Shown here: piece by piece, positions 12,048 to 23,800 of the stretch
Position numbering within the stretch: the first letter of the stretch is position 1
Layout of the letters: each line of letters opens with the position of its first letter
DNA from: Actinostola sp. cb2023
Taxonomy: Eukaryota; Cnidaria; Anthozoa; Actiniaria; Actinostolidae
Assembly (NCBI GenBank): GCA_033675265.1
Contig: JAUJYZ010000684.1
Location: 186,001-250,000 of the forward strand
Reading direction: 5' to 3'
DNA: 64,000 nt
The notes under the pieces: model-generated
What the model saw: the letters and a program-made list of their open reading frames with translations, nothing else
Told to the model about the DNA's origin: nothing
Database searches by the model: none
Program-made: the position numbers and the translations under genes

Positions 12048-12271
12048 AGTAGGACTATGAACAGGCTTTTGGTGCGAAAGGTTAAATGGGTGGAGTCGGC
12101 AGAATACAAAAGCAGTATATGATGATTTATATTCTTACAAATATTGAATAATCGAATGATATACAGCATTGTGAACACATTTTTATCCCAATACATTGAA
12201 TATTATTGAATGTCATAATGGGATCACTTGAAGTTCTCTATATATATTATATATCAGCAATGTTTATGTAT

Positions 12272-12570
12272 ATGTTACGTATAGCTAATTGCATAATCGT
12301 TGTTGGATTGAAAATCATGAAAGCTATGACCAAAAGGAATTCTGGGAAATTAAAACTCTCAAATAACACCGTCAAATGATCTACCTTTTTATCCAGACTT
12401 GCAGGATCTTAGTTAAATAGCTCATATATCTTCGAAACTATGAGAACATTGAATATATCTGCATGTAATGCAGGTCATGAACTGATTTCCCATCCATCCT
12501 TGCGGTCTCAGCTTCTATGATTTATGATTTTCAACCCGACAATGATCATGCAATTAGCTATATATATAGA
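12272..12570. mobile_element. Palindromic MITE-like element
   Basis: TAGCTAATTGCATAATCGTT...TTGAAAATCAT is mirrored, with decay, by ATGATTTTCAACCCGACAAT...GCAATTAGCTA at 12528-12562. Confidence 0.65.
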
Positions 12571-13029
12571 AGACTAATAATAATATTAAAAGTGATATAT
12601 TATAAATGATAAAGGATAACTGAAATGTAGATGACTGACGTTATATACATGTGTACAAAACACTTAATTTCTGTTAAAACACAATCCCATCCAAACCATC
12701 CAACATAAAGGATTTTAAGCATAACGAAATAATACACAGTGGACTTATGTAGGAATAATTCGGTTTAAACCTATAGAATATACACCCTATGCATAAATGG
12801 TAGAATCGTAAAATCTCATTCACTTTGTTATTGGGAATATGTTACAGCAATATCTGACAATCTCTTTGAAAAGGGTGTTTTCAAAAATGAACACACCAAA
12901 TTTTAGGGCTGTACTACGAAATCTTGAAAAGTTATCGTGACTTTTCAGAAGCCGGACTTTGGCCCTACCAGCCTCGTTTCCATGTATTTTGCACCTTTCA
13001 AACGCTTACTACTTTATGATGGTTTCATT

Positions 13030-13035
13030 TTTATT
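13030..13035 (-). terminator. Possible polyadenylation signal for the UPF0729-like gene
   Basis: AATAAA on the minus strand, about 335 bases downstream of the stop codon and downstream of the SECIS-like stem-loop, so a transcript ending here would include that element. Confidence 0.4.
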
Positions 13036-13261
13036 AATGCACTTTTGGGGTAATTACTAAACTGTGGATGATCTTTCATTCTATTATTTTACCTTCACTT
13101 AACTCGTTATTCTTTCAGTTTTTGCAAATGTATGCAAATTACAGAAATCGATTTATGCATTGGGTGTATAATGACAGCAAATATATATGTTTGTGATAAT
13201 TACATTAGTATTAAAAAGTTCCCTCCATTGACATTTTTTCTAGACAACAGTTTCACAGCCG

Positions 13262-13335
13262 CATAATCTTTCTCATCCAACTCTTGGCATTCTTTGGTAG
13301 AACAAGATTTCGCCAAAAGTCTTCATACAATTATG
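13262..13335 (-). promoter_or_regulatory. Candidate form II SECIS element in the 3' UTR
   Basis: On the minus strand, 36 bases after the stop codon, the RNA can fold with helix I CATAAT (13330-13335) pairing ATTATG (13262-13267). A small internal loop follows, then the quartet signature: 5' AUGAA (13322-13326) opposite 3' GGAU (13275-13278), which matches the UGAN/NGAU non-Watson-Crick core. Helix II is ten continuous pairs, GACTTTTGGC (13312-13321) with GCCAAGAGTT (13279-13288), including two G.U pairs. The conserved unpaired AAA comes 12 bases after AUGA, then a short helix III (UCUU/AAGA) and an apical loop. This order and spacing is that of eukaryotic form II SECIS elements, which recruit SBP2 to recode UGA as selenocysteine. 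The pairing was worked out by hand. Confidence 0.8.
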
Positions 13336-13370
13336 AGACAGTAAACGTTGTCGTCAGTCAGTCCAGATGG

Positions 13371-14989
13371 TTATTCACTCTTGACATGTCCATTAGTTGC
13401 TGAAGGTATACTATTGGCAACTTTTTCTGGCACCTCTTCTGGATTCTTAGTCTGTTCGTCATTTTCTTTAATGTCCTGGAAAATAGCAGAAAAATGTTGT
13501 TGCTTACAAAACTACTTTCAATACTTGTAGGTCTAATTTACACTGTACATGTGTGTGCCTTGTATGTACATTGTATGTACATTGTATTACCTAGTTGGAG
13601 TTATGGTATTAGACGATTCATTCAATCATTGTAAGAATGGCATAAGCAAGTCGCATGCAAGTACATACATGTATACATACATGTACAACTGTTGTAAGCA
13701 AAAGTTGTACATGTAAATTTAATAATCAAGCCCCGGGTGTAATATACATGGCTCTGGAATGAAAGACTTGATCAAATTGGTGCAAATAGTTTGTAACTAT
13801 TAAATGTATTTTGTAAATGATCTGCTGAGCTGTACAATGTAGTTTTATAATTTTGAGAAATACCAAAATCGAATGTCTTCATCAAGATGTATTATTGGCG
13901 GGATTAAAGTTAAGTAAGTTTTGTCTAGTGTTGAATCAACTGTGACCAATTAATTTTCAGATGAAGTGAGAACAACCAAGCCTATTTCCTGAAGCAAATG
14001 ATTCACTGAATAAAGGAAATGAAGGCACATTGTTCGCTTTGTAATTATTGTGCCACTGCATTTATAATCATGTTAATCTTTTACTATTGCTCATGGCACT
14101 GTAGGTGTGAATGTGTGAAGTCATCTTCTCTTCCTGTCATACTAGGGGTTCTCTGGATACTCCTGTTTGCTTTGTTATACACCCCCACTTCTATTCCCAC
14201 TCTGGTAAGTGGGATAGCCTGAGTTATGCTTGTCAGATGATGATTATGAGCTTTTCAAAAGTGTTTGAAATATAATGATTTAAGCTTATTAGTTAACTTG
14301 TATTATTTTTTATCTATACTTTTATTTATTTTTATTTAGACGACACAATACAAGAGTGACCTACTAGTATTCATGTAGCGGCTAGAGTGCCCAAATACAG
14401 GCACAACACGTTTGCCATAAACCAATATCGAAGCCTATAAACTGGTGTCTGTATAGAATTGATTGATGCGACGCCAATATCAGGCAATTTGTTGCTTGAT
14501 TCTCATAAACACATGCCAATTAGTGTTTGAAGAGCTTTTGCTAAGCGTCGTTTTGAGAGCGATGCGTAAGTAAGCTTATAGTTTAAATGCGCCAGAAGAA
14601 CGCTCAGAAGAACTTTATACCTTTATGCCTTATGGGTATCTACAAATGTATATTGCACTTTAACTTTCCCTCGATTTCTCAAATTTGAATCGAATGTCAA
14701 ATGACAAAACTATTTCTTTTTCGAGGCAGAGCAATAATTTTAGTGTTTGCATGGTATACAAATTCCAGCAGCTAGATAGATATAGATAGATAGATAGATG
14801 CTTTAATGAGTAAAAGCCATCACAGCTGTGGACGTGGTAATTAAATCTCTGTTACACTTACAGTACCTTATTTGAAGGATCTGTGATCATCTTCTTTGGA
14901 GTACCGTACCATCCATCGATGAAAGGTTGAATAAACTTATGCCAAATGTACAAAGCCAAAGGCACAAGTATACACGAAATTCATACCAT
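13371..14989 (-). CDS. UPF0729 / C18orf32-like small membrane protein with in-frame TGA at codon 3 (candidate selenoprotein)
   Basis: Two coding exons: 14867-14989 (ATG at 14989) and 13371-13475 (stop TAA 13371-13373), joined in phase 0. They give 75 residues, and the human family member has 76. The N-terminus reads M-V-(TGA)-I-S-C-I-L-V-P, followed by a hydrophobic stretch, then YIWHKFIQPFI, GTPKK and an acidic tail ending NGHVKSE. This matches the UPF0729 pattern, whose human protein begins MVCIPC. The TGA (14981-14983) sits exactly where the first Cys of the CxxC is expected, so recoding would make UxxC, a redox-type motif. A SECIS-like element lies 36 bases after the stop. The vertebrate protein is linked to ER and lipid droplets; its biochemical role is not settled. 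The donor used is AAG|GTACTG. A stronger GTAAGT 5 nt further would change the frame and lose the family-like tail. Alternative view: a nonsense mutation or base error. Confidence 0.82.
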
Positions 14990-15303
14990 CTTGAGAATAC
15001 AGTCTACGTATTCAACGTGCAAAAAATCAGCGCGATCGAAGTAAATCTAGCAGAATTTTTCTGGAATATCACGCAATGACTCGACAATTTTTATTTCACA
15101 ATGACGATTTTTTTTCGGTGAGTTGCATTTGACTCGATTTTCATGACGTAGTTTTTTTCTTACAGCTATTCTGATTGGTTGTTCGTACGAATATCCAATC
15201 AAAAACAGAGTTATATAATTTTGTTTTAGAAATTACAGCTGTCCTTATGTATCGTGGGCGCAGGAATTATACCGCTGACTTTATATTGAGCCTGCAATTC
15301 AAG
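14990..15303. promoter_or_regulatory. Putative bidirectional promoter (UPF0729-like / UBX-Trx gene)
   Basis: Only 314 bp separate the two divergent start codons. Two CCAAT boxes in opposite orientation lie at 15173-15178 (GATTGG) and 15195-15199 (CCAAT), and a TGACGT motif lies near 15144. Some of the interval will be 5' UTR. Confidence 0.5.
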
Positions 15304-15888
15304 ATGGAGGTTGCTTTGGTAAAAAAATATTTTTATTTTTCATTTTTCCCCTCCGTTTCAACGAATAACTCTATGTGACACTATGAATGTATTTTCAATC
15401 CGTATTCATTTTCCTTTCCTCTGAGATTTTCCAATCTGTTTATCATCGCAGGATTCATTGAGAAACATTGAAGATTCCAGCAAGGTTGAACCTGCTTTGA
15501 AGTTAATGAAAGTTTATTTTGATAACATCGCAAAACAACCAACTAATCCTAAATACAGGAAAATACGTGTTGGTAAGCATTGTCAATGCGTATTGTATTC
15601 TTATGATGAGATATTGCTGGGTTGCAATCAATCCCTGGAGAGACACAGCCGCCGCCATGCTTTGTTTTCGGGATCCAACATGGCTGCCATGACGTCACGT
15701 GCAAACCAGCAATACCAGCAGAAATACAACTGATGTAAATTTCGTGTTTATTTTCCAAGGCAATGCAAAATTCAATGCAACTATATGGCAACTTGAAGAA
15801 GCAAGAACATTTTTACTGATAGCAGGATTTGAACAGGTAATAAATTCTGGGTATCTGTGAAATGTACCAGGGGCGTAGCCTGGATTTT

Positions 15889-15919
<31 letters not shown>

Positions 15920-18900
15920 TCACACTCCATATCATTCACCTCCAAATCCCCCCCCCCCCCCTCCCCTACTCAAACCAAATATAAATTTAAAGGGTAGACC
16001 CAGAGGAAGGGGGGCCCCCTGCCTATGCCCCTGAATAGGATTACCCAGCAGGCTGCCTGTGGCTCGCGGAGTTGAAAAATGGGCTTTCTTTTTCTCATGG
16101 CCATAATTAAATCACCTGCCATTGAGGAAACTGAAGGCTCATTGCTGAAGCCTGCCGAGTGAACGCTTATAGATCGAGTGTCTTGTTAACCTTATTTAGA
16201 ACTATATGTGATGTATGGGGGTGGGCGGGCTGTAGCAGAATGACATGACGTCATAATTGACAGGTTGAGTGTGTGTACTGTAGGGAATTTGATGTATGTA
16301 CTCCTACTCTCCACATTGATGGAGTTTTTGTTTAACCACAGAATTCTACATGACAATAAATGTATATGTGCTAAGCACTACAGGGTGAGGGAGGGGGAGG
16401 GTGCTGGGTGGGAGGACAGATGTAAGATGGAGTGGTAAGGATTGGTAGGACCAAGCAGGGACTACCCCCCATCCCTTGCGCACATATTTATGCACCATTC
16501 CCATTTACATTACTCTTTTGACCTACATGACCTATTATCAGATATATGTATGTGCATCGAATACGTAGCTGCAAGACTGAAACCCAAGGGGGGTACTCAA
16601 CCCAAGGGGCGGGGGTGGGGGTGCTACTCAGATATAAGAGTGACATGGAGGTACAAATGAAGCCAAAATGATAAACCCAACAAAAAGTTCAATATCGCTA
16701 AAACTCAACCCAAAAATGTTGTATGGTTCATAATGTATGTGTATGTAACCCCTTCCAAAGAAATGGGCTTTGCATACATGTCCCCATCACTAGCTTATAC
16801 CTGAAGACACCCCTCCTTCCCCTACCTTTCCCTCCCCTACACCCACTCTCCCACCTCTTCCTGTGATGATAGACATAAAACACATAAGGCTAGTTCACAC
16901 TAGCGTCGGAAGTGGAATCGCAATCGCAATCTTCATCCAAAGGCAAGAAGCTTACGATCTAGTGTGAATCAAACAATGCAAGCCTTGCTTGAATCTTAAG
17001 AAAAAGAAAACCTTCTGATCCTTCCGATTATGATGCCGTCACCCTTCTGCTTCCGATTCCTATTATTAGACACTGGTCATGAGCTCCTCTTATGATTCCC
17101 ACTTCCGATTCCGACACCAGTGTAAACCAGGCTATATGTACAGTGTACCAAAGTTAGACTCCAATGTTCATATTTCAGGACGGAGAGTTTCTGGTTCTAC
17201 CAGACCAAATAAATATAGATGCAGCCAAGCTTTTAATTGAAAGTTGTACTTCTGGTTCTTGTCAATCATATCAACATGTTCCAGGCAGTGCTGGTGCTGT
17301 AAATGATACACAATCTTCACAAGGGACACAAAATAGTGACACAACACTTAGACTTGCGCCTACTAAAGGTACAGTATATGTATGTAGTACTTATAATAGG
17401 TGAATAACATGGGACACAAAATAGTGACACAACACTTAGACTTGCCCCTACTAAAGGTACAGTATAATATGTAGTACTTATAATAGGTGAATAACTTGGG
17501 ACACAAAATAGTGATACAACACTTAGACTTGCCCCTACTAAAGGTACAGTATGTGTATGTAGTACTTATAATAGGTGAATAACTTGGGACACAAAATAGT
17601 GATACAACACTTAGACTTGTCCCTACTAAAGGTACAGTATGTGTATGTAGTACTTATAATAGGTGAATAACTTGGGACACAAAATAGTGATACAACACTT
17701 AGACTTGCCCCTACTAAAGGTACAGTATGTGTATGTATACTTATAATAGGTGAATAACTTGGGACACAAAATAGTGACACAACACTTAGACTTGTCCCTA
17801 CTAAAGGTACAGTATGTGTATGTAGTACTTATAATAGGTGAATAACTTGGGACACAAAATAGTGATACAACACTTAGACTTGCCCCTACTAAAGGTACAG
17901 TATATGTATGTAGTACTTATAATAGGTGAATAACTTGGGACACAAAATAGTGATAAAACACTTAGACTTGCCACTACTAAAGGTACAGTATGTGTATGTA
18001 GTACTTATAATTAATAGGTGAATAACTGCCACTACACAGTTGGCTCAGTTGGGTAGAGCACTGGCTTGTGGTGTGTGGGAGGTTGTGGGTTTGATTCCCA
18101 GCTGCATCCTTGGCAAGTGACTTTAAGCCATTGGCTTGTCTCCCTTCTCTTCTTAGCAATATAAAGGGGACGTAAAAGAACCTGTTGTGTTATTTTGCTT
18201 AGAGTACTTAGGGGATTGCCTCCTGGCACAATACAATACAATAACTTTTATTTAAACACGATATTATTTAAAGCTAAAGCTTGTGGGGTCGTGTGGAACA
18301 GAAATTCTAAACAACAGCCTTTTCGTACCAACAAACACTATGCCACTATTGAGCAGTCTGTATCTCATCTATGGAATTTGAAAAGCACATATGAATATAT
18401 TATGTAGACATTTAACCTATATAAATGACTACAAATAATTTACTATTTGGTTTATAACTTGCTTTATACATGTACTTGGTGTAGCCTGATTTTCAGATGG
18501 TCTGCAGTCCTCCGCTACACTCCCTGACCATCTGAAAATCAGGCTAGTACTTAGTGATGATGATGATAAATATGATGAAGATGATGATAAAATATGATAG
18601 TGATGCTGATAGTAGATGAATCATTATTAACAGTATTACCCCATACTATTTTAATTTTGTCATTTTATGTTACATAATTATACAGGTAGCAGTTATTTTG
18701 ATCAAGAAGTCAAGGCTGACCTGACACTTTTATCTTATATGATAGAAATGGGTAGGACATTATGACATTGAACGAGAAGTTTACACCTCTAAATGTGTCT
18801 GTATACTCTGCACTCCCTCCTCCGCTTATACTGTAACACAAGTTTACAATTTACAAATAAATCAGGCCCCGGTTGCACAAAAGGCAAATAGCGCTATCCA

Positions 18901-20782
18901 CCGGATAAGTCCTATCCGACTGATAAAATTTATTGGATTATTATTATTATTATTATTATTATTAATATTGGATAACTGCATCAGTTTTATCCGTTGGATA
19001 AGACTTATCCGGTGGGTAGCGCTATTCACCTTCCGTTCAACCGGGGCCAGGTGTTCGTAAAGTTATTAGTTGTGTTTTGCCAAGCGTAAATAAAGACTCG
19101 CAAAAATACAGACAGGTTTTGAACCCATGGCCTGCTTATCTTACGAACTATTACCACGCGACAAATTACTTTATAACTTATATCTGCTGTTGTTGAAGCA
19201 ATGCATGAACTACATGTGTTTCAACAGGCTATGGCAAAGTATCAGCAGAACAAGCTTTGATTGCTACTAAGAATATTGGTGTTCAACCTGCTATGGATTG
19301 GTAAGTTGAACTGTCTCATTGTATCTGTATAGTGTATGTAAACAGATGAAATTATGCTTCAGTAGCATGATGTGATGTAGCCTCCAGGCTTCCGTTTTAC
19401 TACGCCTGCCAGACACGTGTCTGCTTTAGGAGGCTAGATGTGATGGATTTGTGTAGTCTCTGATGATGCCATAGATGGCAAAAGCTAAGATTCAATCCTT
19501 TTTTCTTCTTTCTTTAAAATTATTTTAGTATTATTAAATGAACACACGTTTTTACACATACAATGTACAAACTATTAACAAAACTCAATCTATTACACCC
19601 AATTTATACTTTGTACAGTAGCTTATAAAAGCTTCATTTGACCACACAACTCCAGACTGTGTATGTTACATTACAAATACAGCATGTACGTTAACTTTTA
19701 AACATACTGCAGGATGTCAACAAATTCGCATTTGTTGCAAAATGATAACAAGAGCTTTGCAAGTACTTCGGAAACTATGGTAGAGCATGGTAAACATGGC
19801 AACAGTAGACTACCATCTTCAAGTACAGGAGTCACTACCTCCCATGATGCCAGGGTAAGCAATTGAACTTTTGATTAAGATCAAAATTCTCCTTTGAAAT
19901 TCAAATAGTGTCTAGGAGAATTTAGGTTTAGACGGTCACTTACATTGTTGTACATGTGCATGTACTTTGTTTTTGCACGGAACCCTTCAATAATATTGAT
20001 TGTACAATTCAAGTTTGGTGGTTGATGCTATATGTAGTTTTATAGTTTTGGGGGTCATGATCAGTTCAGTCATTTTGATAGTGATATACATGTACATGTA
20101 CAATTATAATGTAATATATTTTGTTTTCAGCCTATACCAACTTCACGTTATCAAAAAACTGCTGATCAAAGGCACAAGTTTCAGGAAAAAGTCAGATTAG
20201 AGTTTATAGAGACAGTAAGGTAAATCACAACATAGTCTAACCACACATGCCATATGCATGGCCTGTGTACCTGGACCTCAGGGGGTATGGGTAGGGCACT
20301 TGTGCCCAGCTATAAGATTTTGAGACGTTAATAAAGTTATTATTATTATTATTATTATAAAGAGGGGCAGAGCTAGAAAGGCTAACCCTTGCACAAGTTG
20401 AGAACTTGTGGATATTGAGGGAAAGTGAATGATCTGTGAAATTACTGTAAGTTTTGATTGTGTGATATAATATTCACTAATAGGTATAAAATACATATCT
20501 AGAGTTGTTTTCGTATGAGTGGGAAACCTATGACACTGAGTTACGATCACGGTTAATGGAATCAAAGACAGCTATTCAACCAATCACAGCGCACAAAATC
20601 GTTGTTCAACCAATCAGAACGGCATGGTACCATCACTGCATGGCACTAGCCATACCGTAACTACTTCCCACTCATATGAAAATGACTCTAGCCCATGTAT
20701 ACTATTGTACATCATGTACAATGCTAAAAATGAATGATAAATTAAACTTTTGTTTCATAAGGATGTCCATATTTATATCCTA

Positions 20783-20816
<34 letters not shown>

Positions 20817-23800
20817 ATTATCGTATTCTCCTTTTGTCAGGGCTGAAAAGATAGCAAAACAGCAACACAAGCAATTTCTATTGAGAGAAATGCAGTCAGA
20901 CAAAGAAGAAAAGAATCGAGAAATGATTTCACATTCATTTACTGATCGACCTCGTGGTTATTGCGAAATGTATAATCAGTTTGAAAGCGGTGGTATGCAT
21001 GGTCGCTGTGATCAATACCTTCTCCTTGTAGCTATTGGCCCAAAAGTCACTGGAACCGAATCGATATATCATGTTCATAGCAACTAACCGAAATATATGT
21101 TGGCGAGCGGAAACCTATATATGTACGGGGGTCAACCAATATTTCTCCGTGAAATTTCGTGCTAGAACTGATAAAACGTATATCGGTTGCCAATATATCG
21201 CAGAAAAAGCATAACAAACTTTTAGGTGGTATTGTAAGTCTTAGTCTCTCCAATGAATCATGTTTTGTTTTCCAGAGCGAGATGTTCAAAAAACTTAAAA
21301 CATGGAGCGAAGACATCAAAGTTCGTTCTACGATCAACTCAGTAATCAGAGTCAAGAGATGCTGAGAATATGGCTGGAACATCGGCACAAGAAGATAAAA
21401 CAGAACTGAGGATAAGATTGCCTGATGGCAAGGTAAATACTGGTCTCCAGAGAACACCATGTTTTGTATGAATGGTCAAGTTGTGACGGTATGGCTCGTG
21501 CTGTGTGGTGACTGTGTCCATGCAGTCGCCATGCTGGCTATGTCAAAGCTGTTTAAAATTGGTTGAGCAATGATATTTGTGCACTGTGATTGGGCAAAAA
21601 TAGATGCAATTCTTGAAAATTCCTCACGTACCGAAAGTGACGTCTAATAACTCTGCGCCGTAGGTTTGAACACTAAAATAACGACTCATTTGCTGAAATG
21701 TTGATTGTGTTCCAACTTTTGCAATTGATGGGGTTTCAGCATTCAACAGTGATCTCTGATCAAAATCTAAATTCTCCTGTGTCAGGGCTTCTTTGACAAA
21801 TCTAGACGAGCAATTTCTATTTGCATTTTGATCACAAGAGAGAGAGAAGAAGAAAATCACATTCATTTAGATCTAATAAATTACAATGACATAATGTTTT
21901 TTCACTGCTATGCCCTTCAATCATATGCAACTAGAAAATACAAATAGCTTAAACTGAATATCACTTGGGTCAACCGAAATAATGTTTGGCGGAAACCGAT
22001 ATATCACTTTATAACTATTATTTTGTTGCAACTGATATATCGGTGCCAATATATCGCCGAAAAAGATCTTAGTCTTTCAAATGGTGCTCTCATTATGGAC
22101 TTATTTATCGGTGAGTTTGAGAGCGAGTTCTAAAATATAAGTGCTTTACACAGTACAGTGTTAATTGTTGTGAAACTCAAGTACCTGTATGTCATGACTG
22201 CATTGTACTCCTGTCATCATTTATTGGAACATCTTACTAAACTAGATAAAAGTATGAGGATAAGATTGCCTGATTGTAGGTAATTATATTAGTCATAGAA
22301 TCGTTTCGATGACTGAAGTGGATCGTGTGACGGTATTAAAGTGTGGTCAGATCCACATGCATCCCCTGCCCTTGTCCCTCAGCTTCTGATTGGTAGCCCC
22401 TTGATTTTGTCACTGTCAGCTCAAACCGAGTCTTCGATTCCATCCCCCTCAGCATAACTCGAGTGCCATAGGTTTCTCACTCATACTCAAACCGAGTAGT
22501 TTGTGTCTCAACCTCATTGATCCATCTGGGTAGCCCCTCCCTCTCTTCCTCAGCTCTTTGACATCTAGACGAGAATTTGGATTCTGATCACAATTAAATA
22601 GCCCCACTGATCCCTTCAATCCTCAGCAACCAAATACAAGTAGCCCCTCCCTCTCTTCCTCATGAAACCGAGTAGTCCCAGGGTTTTTTATACACATTTG
22701 TCCTTTGGGGAGTCTCCAAGGATTTGCTTTTATCCAAACATCGACTTTGGGGGTGCACAGAGGGAGAAGTGAGGGTTCAAAAATTATTTTTTTTTACGTG
22801 ATGTGCGACAAATGCAGTGCCCTTGACAATGGCTCGGTGACGTTTAGGTTGTGCATGAATTTGTTTTCCAACTCATGCAGGCATTTCAAAACCCTCTTCG
22901 TAGCGAAATACTGCTTGTTCCGTAGCTCAATTCACTTTTATTAACGCCATGTTTCAAATTAAACTTTCGTAGTAGCAAATATCTTTGAGCTCGTTTTTTT
23001 GAGCCCCACTTTAAAAATCTTATATAAATTACTCTGTCTGTCACTGTAGGTTTCTGCATCTTAATTCGCAAATGGTGTGGAATTTGGACAGATGGCGTGA
23101 ATTCATTACCCAGAAGACCTGCATTGAAGCACTGCCTGTTGTGAAAGGCTGACCTGTTTCCAGTCCTCCGCAAGATGTATCAAATGGAAAATGGCGGCTG
23201 TGGTGTCCACAAGGTCAAAACGCGTCATTTTCATCGTTACAAAACATGAATACATTAAATGTGTATTTTCTCACAAGTATCCTCTCCAGTTCTCCCTCAG
23301 CTTTACAGTAACTGATGCCCCTCTCCCTCAGCTCCACCAAGTAGCCCCTCCCCCTCTCCCTCAGCTCCACCGAGTACCGTCCCTCAGCGCGTCCGAGTAG
23401 CCCCTCCCCCTCTCCCTCAGCAATAAATGTAGCCCCTCCCTTTCTCCCTCAGCTCCTGTGCGTAGCCCCTCCCCTCTCTTCCTCAGCTCCACTAAGTAGC
23501 CCCTCCCCCTCTCCCTCCTCAGCTCCACCGAGTAGCCCCTCCCCCTCTTCCTCAGCTCCACCGAGTAGCCCCTCCCCCTCTCCCTCAGCAACACCAAGTA
23601 GCCCCTCCCCTTCTCCCTCAGCTCCACCGAGTAGCCCCTCCCCTCTCCCTCGGCTCACACCGAGTAGTCCCTCCCCCTCTCCCTCAGCTCCACCGAGTAG
23701 TCCCCCTCTCCCTCAGCTCCACCGAGTAGCCCCTCCCCCTCTCCCTCAGCAACACCGAGTAGCCCCTCCCCAGCCCTCAGCTCCACCGAGTAGCCCCTCC

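Noticed and set aside
14019..14222. 67-codon frame with a hydrophobic stretch
   Set aside because: No family resemblance. It lies inside the UPF0729-like intron on the opposite strand, with no splice support.
14862..14866. Use of the stronger GTAAGT donor in the UPF0729-like gene
   Set aside because: It would read the last exon in a frame unlike the family. The GTACTG donor gives 75 residues and an acidic tail like the human protein.
18041..18115. A true tRNA gene
   Set aside because: Only the A and B boxes are tRNA-like. No full acceptor stem could be paired, and a SINE-type body and tail follow.
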